Assembly: GCF_016427565.1 (NCBI RefSeq)
Contig: NZ_JAELXT010000001.1
Coordinates: forward strand, 124,001 to 188,000
Length of the DNA: 64,000 nt
Source of the DNA: Microvirga splendida
Lineage (GTDB): Bacteria > Pseudomonadota > Alphaproteobacteria > Rhizobiales > Beijerinckiaceae
Reading direction: 5' to 3'
Position 1 is the first letter of the stretch. Every line of letters begins with the position of its first letter. The notes under the pieces are model-generated. The model worked only from the letters and a program-made list of their open reading frames with translations. It was not told the DNA's origin and ran no database searches. The translations under genes were made by a program, and so were the position numbers. Shown piece by piece: positions 26,679 to 35,866 of the stretch.

Positions 26679-27743
26679 ATGTCTGATACGGATGACAAGG
26701 ACAGCAAGACAGAAGCGCCTTCCGAAAAGAAGGTTCGCGATGCCCTGGAGAAGGGAAACATCCCATTCTCCAGGGAAGCGCCTCTGTTCGCCTCTATTCT
26801 GGGCATCCTCATCGGTCTGGCCTTCGCAGTCCGGAGCAACACCAAGACGCTGACGGAGAAGCTGTCGCTTTTCATCAACAGGCCACAGGATTTCCGCCTG
26901 GAGACCGGCGCCGATGCGGCGAACCTGATCCAGGCCGTCGCCATCGAGGTGGGGCAGTGCCTCATCCCCGTCATCGTCATCCTGGCGGCCTGCAGCCTCT
27001 CCGCTTCGATCCTGCAGAACGTTCCATCCGTGGTGGCCGAAAGGATCAGGCCGCAATGGAACAGGGTCTCTCCTGTGGGCGGCTGGAAGCGCATCTTCGG
27101 CCGGCAGGGTCTCGTAGAATTCTTGAAGTCGTTGTTCAAGTTCGGAACGATGACACTGGTCAGCATCCTGCTCCTGAGATCGGAGCAATATAAGGTCTTG
27201 AATGCCATGTTCAGTGATCCGTCCCTTCTTCCGGAGCTGATGTTGACCATGGCGATGCGTCTCGTGTCCGCCATCGCGATCGCAACGATCGTCCTCGTCG
27301 CAGCCGACCTGCTCTGGGCCCGCTTCAAGTGGCACAGCGACCTGAAGATGACCAAGCAGGAGGTCAAGGAGGAGTACAAGCAGATGGAGGGCGATCCCAT
27401 GGTCAAGGCGCGCATGCGCTCCCTGGCCCAGGATCGAAGCCGCAAGCGGATGCTGGCCGCCGTGCCGAAGGCCACCTTCGTCATCGCGAACCCGACCCAC
27501 TACGCGATTGCCCTGCGCTACGAGCGCAGTGAGGCGAGCGCCCCCATCGTGGTTGCCAAGGGCCAGGACCTGATCGCCCTCAAGATCCGCGAAATTGCTG
27601 AGAAGAACGGCGTTCCCGTCATCGAAGACAAGCCTCTGGCAAGATCCATGTACAATCATGTTGAGGTGGATCGAATGATTCCCCCCGACTTCTACAAAGC
27701 TGTCGCGCAGATCCTGTTCTACATTCTCACGAGGTCGAAATGA
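26679..27743 (+). CDS. flhB: Flagellar export switch protein FlhB
   Basis: 354 residues: four membrane helices (about 36-52, 93-112, 150-166, 190-210), then the cytoplasmic domain. The autocleavage site NPTH is intact at 271-274, needed for the change from hook to filament export. N-terminal DKDSKTEAPSEKKVRDALEK is typical. The stop overlaps the next gene by 4 bases. Confidence 0.95.
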   Translation: MSDTDDKDSKTEAPSEKKVRDALEKGNIPFSREAPLFASILGILIGLAFAVRSNTKTLTEKLSLFINRPQDFRLETGADAANLIQAVAIEVGQCLIPVIVILAACSLSASILQNVPSVVAERIRPQWNRVSPVGGWKRIFGRQGLVEFLKSLFKFGTMTLVSILLLRSEQYKVLNAMFSDPSLLPELMLTMAMRLVSAIAIATIVLVAADLLWARFKWHSDLKMTKQEVKEEYKQMEGDPMVKARMRSLAQDRSRKRMLAAVPKATFVIANPTHYAIALRYERSEASAPIVVAKGQDLIALKIREIAEKNGVPVIEDKPLARSMYNHVEVDRMIPPDFYKAVAQILFYILTRSK

Positions 27744-28243
27744 GAAGCATTCGCACCGTGGACATGGTGGCTTCGTCAATCGAGCATCCGAATCTCCAGG
27801 CTTTCGAGGAGGTTCTGGCTTGCAACATCAAGGATGTCATTGCCGATTTCTGCCTCGCGGATGCGGACATCATCAGGTTCTATGCCGACAACCAGCTGCA
27901 TGGGAACATGGATGAGATGCTGACCTCTTCCGCCGAACTGTTCTTCAAGGGCGATACGCTGACATATGGGCATGTCGCGCATGTCAGCACGGGGCGTGAC
28001 GATCATTCCTGCGTCGTCCTCGACATGGAATTCGTGCATGACGCGATGACGGTCTTCTTCCAACTCATCTTCGGCGACTATTACATCGGGGTGAAGATCA
28101 GTAAGGTTCTGCTCGATCCGCCCTTCAGACGATCTGATTTCAACCTGTCCTCCTTCGCGCGCATCCTTTCCTCGGCGCGCCTGCAGCCCGTTCCTCGCCG
28201 CTTCCAGTCCCCCTACTGCCTCGCCGAATCTCCCCGGCATTGA
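27740..28243 (+). CDS. Hypothetical protein coupled to flhB
   Basis: 167 residues, not recognised. Its ATG overlaps the flhB stop (ATGA), so it is translationally coupled to the switch operon. Residues 1-125 look like a real folded domain: helical IEHPNLQAFEEVLACNIKDV, then beta strands in DRDDHSCVVLDMEF-like sequence and a hydrophobic end VFFQLIFGDYYIGVKISKVL. The last 40 residues (Ser/Arg/Pro-rich, ending LAESPRH) look less ordered, which could mean a late frameshift or simply a variable tail. No signal peptide. Could be a flagellar accessory. Confidence 0.6.
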   Translation: MRSIRTVDMVASSIEHPNLQAFEEVLACNIKDVIADFCLADADIIRFYADNQLHGNMDEMLTSSAELFFKGDTLTYGHVAHVSTGRDDHSCVVLDMEFVHDAMTVFFQLIFGDYYIGVKISKVLLDPPFRRSDFNLSSFARILSSARLQPVPRRFQSPYCLAESPRH

Positions 28244-28268
28244 TGGCTGAGCGCCGGCGGCTTTCCTC

Positions 28269-28952
28269 ATGATTCGCAAAGCACCTTCCAAACTCGCCCT
28301 GCTCGTGGCTGCCGGCGCCGTCTCGGCCTGCACCACGGCGGATGGACCCTACCCCCAAGGTCCATGGGGGGCATCCGTCGCTCAGAGAAGCTATCCCGAA
28401 TATTCCGCTCCCTGGGGCCGGCGCCAGGCTGCTCCCGCGTACGGCGTTGCGGTTCAGCCCGCTTATGTGGAAGCGCTCTCGGGACCCACCCGAAGGATTC
28501 ACGAAGTCCATCTGGAGCCGGAGCTGCCTCCCGGGCCTCTCCCGAACGGTCCTACCCTTGAACTCGACCGGGGTCCCGAACCCCTGTCGATGCCGCTTCC
28601 TGAGCAGCCCGTTCCTGTGCAGCGCGAAGCCAGCGCCGATATCCAGGCCAGCGCTCCCGGTGTCTTCACGCCACCCCAGCGGGCATCGTCCTATGCCGGT
28701 TCGTGGAAAGCCAGCGTCGGATCCGCCTCGTGCCGGATCCAGCTCTCGAGCGTTCCGTCGCTCGACCTCTACAAGGCCTCGGCCCAAGGCTGCTCCAGCA
28801 ATGCGCTGAGAACGGTCAACGGATGGAGCCTGCGCGACGGCCAGGTCATCCTGTTCTCCCGCGGACAGGTAATCACCCGGTTGTCTGGCGCCGAGGCGGC
28901 CCTTTCGGGCACGCTGAACGGGTCCGAGGCTGAACTGACGATGACACGCTAG
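28269..28952 (+). CDS. Omp19/Inh-like outer-membrane lipoprotein
   Basis: 227-residue lipoprotein (lipobox VSAC, Cys21). The N-terminal half is Pro/Tyr-rich and disordered. The last 90 residues (YAGSWKASVGSASCRIQLSS, then TVNGWSLRDGQVILFSRGQV) match the AprI/Inh protease-inhibitor fold seen in Brucella Omp19, including the two Cys. Family knowledge: such proteins inhibit proteases in the periplasm or host. It ends the plus-strand motor run, 26 bases after the hypothetical gene, but a flagellar role is not implied. Confidence 0.75.
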   Translation: MIRKAPSKLALLVAAGAVSACTTADGPYPQGPWGASVAQRSYPEYSAPWGRRQAAPAYGVAVQPAYVEALSGPTRRIHEVHLEPELPPGPLPNGPTLELDRGPEPLSMPLPEQPVPVQREASADIQASAPGVFTPPQRASSYAGSWKASVGSASCRIQLSSVPSLDLYKASAQGCSSNALRTVNGWSLRDGQVILFSRGQVITRLSGAEAALSGTLNGSEAELTMTR

Positions 28953-28995
28953 ACCGGCGCGGCTCATCGACCAAGCGCGGTCTTGCGCAGGCGGC

Positions 28996-29622
28996 CTAAT
29001 CTGCCGCGGCCGTCTGCCCGGGGCTGAGGCCAGGAGCATCCGCACAGAACGAGCGCGCCCCGGGAGTCCAGGCGCCGAAGCCCGTGGCGACCATGTTGGC
29101 GATCACCCGGCAGACATAACGCTTCTGCGCCGGATCGTTGTTGGGCCCGGCATGATAGCGCGCGACCGCCATGGTCCATGTGTCGTGGCGCGCCTTCAGC
29201 TCCTTGAGAAAGCGCGCTGCGTATTCCACGTTCATGCGCGGGTTCAGCATGCTCTCCAGCGATGGAAACTTTTCACGGTGGAAGTGATGGTTGATCTGCA
29301 TGCAGCCCATGTCGATCAGCCTTGCGCCGGACCGGCTCGCCTGCTCGAATTTCTGAATCGCTTCGGTCGCGCTGTTCGAGAAGACCGCCTTGCCTTCAAC
29401 GTTCATGGCATAGGGCTGCAGGCTCCCGCGCTTGCCGGTTTCGGTAAGGCCGACGGAATAGAGCATTCCCAACGGAACGCCATACAGGGCAGAAGCCCTC
29501 ATCATCTCCCGCTCGCACAGCCCGGCCTGAGGCTGAGCGAGGGCCGGCAACACACCGACGGCGCTAGAGGTAAACCCCGCCAGAGCTGCTGCGATCGGAA
29601 GTGCGATCCTGCTTCGGCCCAT
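28996..29622 (-). CDS. Flagellum-associated lytic transglycosylase
   Basis: 208 residues: signal peptide (about 1-30, ending PALAQ) and an SLT-type transglycosylase domain with catalytic Glu61 in GLTETGKRG, then DMGCMQINHHFH and VARYHAGPNN, both SLT landmarks. ATG 29622 has GGAG 7 bases upstream. It starts inside fliK (59-base overlap in another frame), the last gene of the fliF run. Because FlgJ lacks a muramidase domain, this enzyme is the likely wall-cutter for rod passage, comparable to SltF of Rhodobacter. Confidence 0.85.
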   Translation of the reverse strand: MGRSRIALPIAAALAGFTSSAVGVLPALAQPQAGLCEREMMRASALYGVPLGMLYSVGLTETGKRGSLQPYAMNVEGKAVFSNSATEAIQKFEQASRSGARLIDMGCMQINHHFHREKFPSLESMLNPRMNVEYAARFLKELKARHDTWTMAVARYHAGPNNDPAQKRYVCRVIANMVATGFGAWTPGARSFCADAPGLSPGQTAAAD

Positions 29623-30940
29623 TGCGGAACTCCGCCTCTTCTCTTCTGTTCGATCCATGATGCTGCCCGGAGGAGTTGCTCTGGCCATTGGCATTGCCTT
29701 GGAAGCCCTGATCCTGCGCTCCCTGCTGCAGGCGCTGGAATGAATTTCGGTCATGGCTGGCGGGCTCAGCGGCCTGGATCGTGATGGCATCGGGCCGGTA
29801 GCCGGAGGCGCGCAGCAGACTGGACAGCTTCTCGGCATCGTTCCTGAGGAGTTCAGCGGTCTCCTGCTTTTCCACCTGAAGCTCCATCTCCAGGCTGTCG
29901 CCCGAAAGGCGCATCTTGACCGTGACAAGCCCCAACTCCACCGGATTGAGCTGAAGGCTGAGGACCCTCAGAACGCCTCCTGAGGCGCGGGCTATGGCAA
30001 CACGGTGCACACCGTCAGCTTGCAAGGACGGCTGATGCGCATTGGAGATCTCTGCCACGTCATCCAGGATTGCTCTGGCCATCTGGTGGAGAGTTCCGGC
30101 CGGCAGTGAAGCGCCATCCGCCTTCTGAAGGCCAGGAGCCGCCTGCTTCTGGATCTCGGCCCGATCGGCCATGCGGCTGGAGGCAATCTTCTCGAAGCTT
30201 CTGTCTTCATCGCCCTGGCGGGTATTGGCCGTCTCGACAGGGGGAGCGACCGTCTTGTCGCCTGATCGCTCATGCAACTCGGCCCCAGGCAGTTTCACTG
30301 CCGGGCCTTTGGCCTCCTTGACGCCAGGATGCCCCGGAAGAGTTCCCACGGGGGCATCGTTCGATGCCTCCGGTGAAGAACCCTGAAGCGCTGTTTCGAA
30401 GCTCTCGACGACCGGGCGGAAATGGGTTTCCTGGTTCTGGACCGTGACCGACAGCTTTGATCCGATGGTAGGGTTCAGGATGCTGTCGGCGGTGGCGTCC
30501 GGCGACAGCATCGGAAGCATCGAGGAGGCACCGTTGCGGGCTTCGGGATCGGCCTCTCCGCCCGCACCATTTGGCGACAGGATGCGGGGCAGAAGGCTCT
30601 CGAGAACGAAATAGGCCTGGCTTCCCGCCGGGGGAGCGGCTGCTCCCGCCGAGGTACCGTCCGGCAGGGTGGCCGAGAGCAGCACCTGCAAGGCCGTCGT
30701 ATCGGCTGTGGGCGCCTCGGCCATCTGATCGTTCAGGTTCAGCAGGCTGTCGTCCTGAAGGAGATCCGCAGCCTCCCGGCTCTGCTCGCGGGAGAACCCT
30801 TCGAGCAGCGTATCGAATCCCGCCATCCCGCTCCCGGCGCCTTTGCCACCCTGCTCGGTCGCGGAGGAAGAACCGCGCGGCGTCTGAGTTGGCTCGGTGA
30901 GGCGCGAGGGTGCTTGGGGCATGAGATCGAGACGGTTCAT
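29564..30940 (-). CDS. fliK: Hook-length control protein FliK (MotD-like)
   Basis: 458 residues. A long low-complexity, Gly/Ala/Pro/Ser-rich N-terminal region (secreted ruler part) is followed by the FliK C-terminal core (VLSLQLNPVELGLVTVKMRL, about 327-380), which signals to FlhB to change substrate. The extreme C-terminus is polar. Overlaps motC by 4 bases upstream and the transglycosylase by 59 bases downstream. In rhizobia this position was first named motD. Confidence 0.87.
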   Translation of the reverse strand: MNRLDLMPQAPSRLTEPTQTPRGSSSATEQGGKGAGSGMAGFDTLLEGFSREQSREAADLLQDDSLLNLNDQMAEAPTADTTALQVLLSATLPDGTSAGAAAPPAGSQAYFVLESLLPRILSPNGAGGEADPEARNGASSMLPMLSPDATADSILNPTIGSKLSVTVQNQETHFRPVVESFETALQGSSPEASNDAPVGTLPGHPGVKEAKGPAVKLPGAELHERSGDKTVAPPVETANTRQGDEDRSFEKIASSRMADRAEIQKQAAPGLQKADGASLPAGTLHQMARAILDDVAEISNAHQPSLQADGVHRVAIARASGGVLRVLSLQLNPVELGLVTVKMRLSGDSLEMELQVEKQETAELLRNDAEKLSSLLRASGYRPDAITIQAAEPASHDRNSFQRLQQGAQDQGFQGNANGQSNSSGQHHGSNRREEAEFRNGPKQDRTSDRSSSGGVYL

Positions 30941-32223
30941 TGAGTCACGGGCGCCTGGTTCTTGATCAACTTGTCGACGCGGCTCAGGGCGTCACGGGCT
31001 TTGGATAAGGCCTGAAGCTGTTCCAGCGCTTGCGCCTGGGAGCTCGCGTCTTCCGTCTTATCGGCTGCCTTCATGAGCAATGGCTTCGGCTTGTCGGCCA
31101 CAACGGCCGGTGCACCGGGCATCGTCTGGATGTGCCCGGCCATTGCGATGGCCGAGTCCAGCAGAGCCGTGTCGCTTTCGGAGAGAAGCGAGCGGTCGAT
31201 CTGGCGGAGATCCTCGACCGCGGCTTTGATGTCCTCGGGCGATGTGATCATGGAGGCCGCACGATAGAGCCTTGCGCGGGCGGCGCCGGCTGGATCGCCT
31301 TCCACCAGATCTTTGACCTTCTCCGCCAGCAGGCGAGCGGATCTGGTAAACCCCTGTTCGACGGATGCGCGGGCGGCAAGAAGGTAAAGGTCCCGCCTTG
31401 CATTCGGCTCCAGCTCCTTCATCATCTCGACGAAGCCGTCGAAGCGGGACTTCTCCTGGCCGAAGTCGATGCGCGTCGCCACGGACGCCAAGCGCTGCCG
31501 GAAGTTGCCGGCATAGACCGAGTGGCGGAAGCGTCTCAGATAACCCGTCGCGAGAAAGTAGAACTTCTCGACGTGATCCGTCTGGCTCGCAACGAAAACC
31601 TGTCGGCGCAGCGCAGCCTCTTCGAGAAGCGTACCCGGAGCCTGGAGCCGCACGAAATCGAGCAGGGCATCGGATTTCGCAGGATCTTTCCGGACGGCGA
31701 GCGCCGATTGAACAAGTGCCAGTTGTGCACTCATGGTCGGCGGAAAGGTCCGCGCATCCAGAGACATGAGAGCATTGTGGGCGGCCTCCTCCCGGCCCTC
31801 GACATAAGCGAGGGCGCCCTCGACGAGGGGCCTATCGTTCTCCGTGACGACGGTGGAGCCCAGCTCCAGAAGCTTGCGCAGGATCGCAGGATTGCCGCCG
31901 CTCAGAACGAACGACACCGCGGCGTGAACGTTCTTGCCGTTCTGCCAAGCCTCGGGGGCGAGCTCCATGAACCGGATGTCGAGCACTCCCAGCAGGCCTC
32001 GCTGCCCGACATGAGCCTCCGTCGAGCCCGTTGCGATCTGATCCTGCATCAGGTGCAGCGTGCGCACCATCTGCAGGGGACTCGGAGCCGCCAACGGCTC
32101 GGCCTCCTGCTCCACGGCAGGTTCCGGCGCAGCATCGGCAGGACGGCTGCTCTCGTTCGCCGCGGCATCCACGGCCAACAGCATCATTCCAAGAGCGGCG
32201 AGCGGGCGCAGGTTCACCGTCAT
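30937..32223 (-). CDS. motC: Periplasmic motility protein MotC
   Basis: 428 residues with a signal peptide (about 1-22, VNLRPLAALGMMLLAVDAAA) and an alpha-helical, TPR-like periplasmic body. MotC is specific to rhizobial-type motors and binds MotB in the periplasm. The start at 32223 (TGATG overlap with motB stop) is used instead of the long frame to 32394. Followed by fliK with a 4-base overlap. Confidence 0.9.
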   Translation of the reverse strand: MTVNLRPLAALGMMLLAVDAAANESSRPADAAPEPAVEQEAEPLAAPSPLQMVRTLHLMQDQIATGSTEAHVGQRGLLGVLDIRFMELAPEAWQNGKNVHAAVSFVLSGGNPAILRKLLELGSTVVTENDRPLVEGALAYVEGREEAAHNALMSLDARTFPPTMSAQLALVQSALAVRKDPAKSDALLDFVRLQAPGTLLEEAALRRQVFVASQTDHVEKFYFLATGYLRRFRHSVYAGNFRQRLASVATRIDFGQEKSRFDGFVEMMKELEPNARRDLYLLAARASVEQGFTRSARLLAEKVKDLVEGDPAGAARARLYRAASMITSPEDIKAAVEDLRQIDRSLLSESDTALLDSAIAMAGHIQTMPGAPAVVADKPKPLLMKAADKTEDASSQAQALEQLQALSKARDALSRVDKLIKNQAPVTQ

Positions 32224-33461
32224 CACTCCTGCAGAAGAATTTCGACGCGGCGGTTCTGGTCGGCGTTGGGATCGAGCGGTATCTTCGGCTCCCGGTCCGC
32301 ATGGCCTTCGACGCGCACGATCCGCTTCTCGTCCAGGCCGCCCCGGACAAGCATGTACAGGGCCATCTGGGCTCTGGCATGGGACAAGCGCCAATTGTCG
32401 TAATTGGCGGACTTGAAGGGCCGGGCGTCGGTGTGGCCGCGAATCACGATCTTGCCCGACCGCGCCTGCAGGATCTTGGCGATCTCAGCCATGGCGCGCA
32501 CGACCTTGGCGTGCGGCTCCGCGGAGCCTACCGCGAACATCGTGAAGTCGAAGTCATCGGTCAGGCTGATCAGGGTTCCCGCACCGGTCCGACGAACCTC
32601 GATATGCGGCTGCGGCGTGGCATCCCTCCCCGGCTGAACGGCCTTGAGGATGTCCCGCTTCAGCTCCGCAGCCTTCTGGTCGGCGGCATTCACCTCCGAG
32701 GCACTCTGCTCTGCGGAAGATCCGGGAGCAGCAGCCTGGCCGCCTGTTGACGGCGCATCCTGCCCTTCCGGAGACGCCACACCGCCCGCAGGCGCCTGCT
32801 GTTGCGCCTTGTGACCTGCCTGCGGCTTCGCGCTCAAGGAGGCGATCGCATCCATGACGGCTTTAGACGGTGCAGAGGGCGCAGTGCCCGGCTTCAATGG
32901 CGTGTCCGTCTTCATTTCCTCGACAGGGGCGACCTGCCAGTAGAGCGGATCGAACGGATCGCGGAAAGCTTCGCCGGCCTTCAGGCCGGGCACGTCGCTT
33001 TCACCGGGAGTCACGTCGGCGCCCAGCGTGTCGTGGGGCGTCGGTTCGATCTCCTCCGCGATTCTGGCGAGCACAGCATAGGGATCCTGGAACAGGGCTC
33101 CCTCCTTGAAGCGCGGCTTCTGCAGCTGGTGGGACTTTCCACCCGTTCCCTCGCCGCTCCCCTTCTCCTTGCCATCCTTCGTGTTGTCGGTCTCGTTGTC
33201 GGGAGGAACGTTCTGCGGATCGTCGAGGCCTTTCTTGTTCGGCGTCGACTCAGCGAGCTGCACCGGGTTGAAGTAATTGGCCACGCCGCTGCGCGTCTCC
33301 TCGTCCGTCAGGCTGATGAGCCACATCACGAGGAAGAAAGCCATCATGGCGGTCATGAAGTCCGCATGAGCGATCTTCCACGCCCCGCCCTTCACGACCT
33401 CCTCGCCATCGTCGCCTCTCCGGACGATGACGATCTCTTGCTTGTCCGACTTCGACATCAT
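32223..33461 (-). CDS. motB: Flagellar stator protein MotB
   Basis: 412 residues. Single membrane helix with the proton-binding Asp34 (AHADFMTAMMAFFLVMWLIS), then a long linker with Pro/Gly/Ala-rich segments, then an OmpA-like peptidoglycan-binding domain near the C-terminus (GHTDARPFKSANYDNWRLSH). The linker is longer than in E. coli MotB (308 residues), as usual in rhizobia. Start at the first of two ATG codons. Confidence 0.94.
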   Translation of the reverse strand: MMSKSDKQEIVIVRRGDDGEEVVKGGAWKIAHADFMTAMMAFFLVMWLISLTDEETRSGVANYFNPVQLAESTPNKKGLDDPQNVPPDNETDNTKDGKEKGSGEGTGGKSHQLQKPRFKEGALFQDPYAVLARIAEEIEPTPHDTLGADVTPGESDVPGLKAGEAFRDPFDPLYWQVAPVEEMKTDTPLKPGTAPSAPSKAVMDAIASLSAKPQAGHKAQQQAPAGGVASPEGQDAPSTGGQAAAPGSSAEQSASEVNAADQKAAELKRDILKAVQPGRDATPQPHIEVRRTGAGTLISLTDDFDFTMFAVGSAEPHAKVVRAMAEIAKILQARSGKIVIRGHTDARPFKSANYDNWRLSHARAQMALYMLVRGGLDEKRIVRVEGHADREPKIPLDPNADQNRRVEILLQE

Positions 33462-34108
33462 GAATCAGCTTTCAAAGCCTGCTCCAGACGATCCGACCAG
33501 GCCCGCAGCTGGGTCTGAATGGTCGTATCGCGGGCGGTGACGCTCACCTCGACATGATCCCCAGGGAGAAACTCGATCGCCTCTCCATGCGGGCCGAGGT
33601 TTTCCTTCAGGACCAGCACGAGATCCTCGGGCCCGGCGATTTTCATCGGTCCGGTCTCATCGCTCAAAAGAAGCGTCGCGAGTGCTTCCCTGAATTCGGC
33701 GATGCTCTGCTGCCGGAAGGCTTCGGAGACGAAAGGCTTCAGGATGTTCGCAATCCTTTCCGAGAGGATGGCTTCGATGCGGCCAATGCCTTCCACGATC
33801 TGCACCGAGAGCTGCGCTGCCTGCTGCTCCACCCAGATGACGCGCTGGGACGCGAGCTCATCCTCATACCGAGCCTTCTCGGCTGCCATCACCTCCTCAA
33901 GCTGCTGCCGGGCGGCTTCCCTCTCCTCGGCCCTCGCCTTCGCCTCGACGGCTTTGACGAGTTCGGCCTGCCGATCCACCGGCGGCGGTGGCGGCGTCAG
34001 ATCCGGCTCGGCGGCGGCCTTGACGGTGCGCAGGGCTCCGATGCCCAGAGGCTCGCTGCGCGGTGCGGGAGAGAAATCCTCCAGCAGACTGGCAATTGCT
34101 CCCGCCAT
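33458..34108 (-). CDS. fliH: FliH-like export ATPase regulator
   Basis: 216 residues. N-terminal region has ALRTVKAAAEPD, then PPPPPV, a long coiled coil (KAVEAKARAEEREAARQQLE) and a C-terminal alpha/beta domain, the FliH plan. It lies between fliF and motB, overlapping both (TGATG at the start, 4 bases at the end). It would dimerise on the FliI ATPase. The call is by architecture and position since FliH is poorly conserved. Confidence 0.75.
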   Translation of the reverse strand: MAGAIASLLEDFSPAPRSEPLGIGALRTVKAAAEPDLTPPPPPVDRQAELVKAVEAKARAEEREAARQQLEEVMAAEKARYEDELASQRVIWVEQQAAQLSVQIVEGIGRIEAILSERIANILKPFVSEAFRQQSIAEFREALATLLLSDETGPMKIAGPEDLVLVLKENLGPHGEAIEFLPGDHVEVSVTARDTTIQTQLRAWSDRLEQALKADS

Positions 34109-35745
34109 CACGCAGCCTCCCGGCCGAGCCATTGCTTGAGCACGGCTGCGGCATGCTCTTCGCTGAGCTCAATGATCTGCTCGAGCTTGCGCTGCGGCGT
34201 ACGCGGCATCTCGATGAGGTTCTGCTCCTCCCTGTCGAGAGCGGCCTGCAGGGCCTGCCGTCCGTTCTCGTTCTCGGCCTCCTCGGCCTCGGCCGCAGCC
34301 AGAGCGGCTGCCTGCTCGCGCTGGAGCTCAAGCTCTGCCTGGTGGCGGGCCATCAGCATTCTCACGGCAGGGCGCAGGCCGAACCAGATCATCATTGCGC
34401 ACAGGGCCAGGATGGTGAGGGCATTCACGACCGTGCCGAATTGGCGCATGAGGATCTCGGTCAGCGACGGCCCCGGAACCGGCTGCAGCATGCCGCCATC
34501 GTCGACGAAGCTGACGGCCGCGACCTTGATCTGGTCACCCCGGGTCTTGCTGAAGCCGGTGGCGGACGAGACCAGCTGCTCGATCTCGGTGATCTTCGCG
34601 TCCATCTCTGCGGGAGTGGCATTCTCCCCCAGCAGGGAAGCGATCCGGGACCGGTTCACCAGCACGGCAACCGAGAGGTTCTTGATCTGGTAGCCGTCGC
34701 TGACGGTCTGGATGGTCTTCGACGAAATTTCGTAGTTGGTCAGCTCTTCGCGGCGCTGGTTGTCCTCGCTCGAGCTGTCACCCGATTCGGCGCGCACGCT
34801 CTCGTCAGGCAGGTTCTGCTGGACCGTGGTCGGCTTTTGCCCGCTCTTGTTCTGCGAGACTTCCGTTTCCTTGATCGTACGGACCGAGCGCTCCACCTTT
34901 GATTCGGGGTTGAAGATCGTCTCGTTGGTGCTGACCTTGTCCGTGCTCAGGCGGGCCGCCACGCTGATTTCGAAATTGCCGGTGCCGAGATAAGGCGTCA
35001 GGGTGCGGCGGACATTGTCCTGGATCTCCAGGCCCACGGTCTTCTCGAGACGGGCCATCTTGCCCGTGGTGGCATTGGCGGCATCATCTCCGGACATGAG
35101 AAGGGTACCGTCGGTATTCATCACGGTCACCTTGTCCACCGCCATGCCGGGGATAGCGGCGGCCACGAGGTGCCGGATCGCCTGCGCCGATGAAGCATCA
35201 TCAGCTGGCGAGGTGCGGATGACCACGGAAGCGGAGGGCGCCTGCTGCTCCCGGCGGAAGGAACCGCGATCGGGCAGGACGATGTGGACTCGGGCGGCCT
35301 TGATTCCCTTCATGCCCTGGATGGTGCGCGCCAGTTCGCCCTCGAGAGCACGAACCTTGGTGACCTCCTGCATGAAGGAGGTCAGGCCGAGCGAGCCGAG
35401 ATCGTTGAAGAGCTCGTAACCGGACTTCGTGCTGTGCGGGAGCCCCTTTTCGGCCAGAAGCATCCTGGCCGAGGCCGTGTTGCCGTAGCTGACCAGAAGG
35501 GCCGTTCCGTCGGCGCTCACATCGAAGGGAATGCCTGCGTCCTTGAGGACGGCGCCCATCCGTCCGACATCCTCGCGATCCAGCCCGGTGTACAGGGTCT
35601 CCTGAGCGGGGCGGCTGAGATAATAGGCTCCGACGCCGACGGACAGGAAGACGGCAAGGCCGATGACAGCCAGGGCAGCCAGGCGACGCGGGCCCAGCAG
35701 CAGCAAACTACTCCAGAGTCTTTCGGCTTGTTGACGACCAGGCAT
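34108..35745 (-). CDS. fliF: Flagellar MS-ring protein FliF
   Basis: 545 residues. First membrane helix about 18-40 (LAALAVIGLAVFLSVGVGAY), ring-building motifs (YTGLDREDVGRMGAVLKDAG, GFEL-like YELFNDLGSLGLTSFMQEV), second membrane helix about 445-465, and a cytoplasmic C-terminal tail (EQIIELSEEHAAAVLKQWLG) that binds FliG. Heads the operon fliF-fliH-motB-motC-fliK-transglycosylase. An operator-like dyad lies about 57 bases before its start. Confidence 0.95.
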   Translation of the reverse strand: MPGRQQAERLWSSLLLLGPRRLAALAVIGLAVFLSVGVGAYYLSRPAQETLYTGLDREDVGRMGAVLKDAGIPFDVSADGTALLVSYGNTASARMLLAEKGLPHSTKSGYELFNDLGSLGLTSFMQEVTKVRALEGELARTIQGMKGIKAARVHIVLPDRGSFRREQQAPSASVVIRTSPADDASSAQAIRHLVAAAIPGMAVDKVTVMNTDGTLLMSGDDAANATTGKMARLEKTVGLEIQDNVRRTLTPYLGTGNFEISVAARLSTDKVSTNETIFNPESKVERSVRTIKETEVSQNKSGQKPTTVQQNLPDESVRAESGDSSSEDNQRREELTNYEISSKTIQTVSDGYQIKNLSVAVLVNRSRIASLLGENATPAEMDAKITEIEQLVSSATGFSKTRGDQIKVAAVSFVDDGGMLQPVPGPSLTEILMRQFGTVVNALTILALCAMMIWFGLRPAVRMLMARHQAELELQREQAAALAAAEAEEAENENGRQALQAALDREEQNLIEMPRTPQRKLEQIIELSEEHAAAVLKQWLGREAA

Positions 35746-35795
35746 GGGAATCTCGGTACTGATAAATGTTCTCGAGATTACTTTTGCGTCGCCAA

Positions 35796-35807
35796 CCTTG
35801 TGCGAGG
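35796..35807. promoter_or_regulatory. Operator-like dyad before fliF
   Basis: CCTTGTGCGAGG inside the longer inverted repeat CAACC...GGTTG (35794-35811). It is centred about 56 bases upstream of the fliF ATG. The same element occurs before flgB and, in variant form, before flgE, flhA and between flgF and motA. Binding of FtcR is a hypothesis. Confidence 0.55.
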
Positions 35808-35866
35808 GTTGCCGCCTCTTCGTGATCGATCAAATCGTCGCTGAAAGGCTCGCGAAATCGGAAAAG

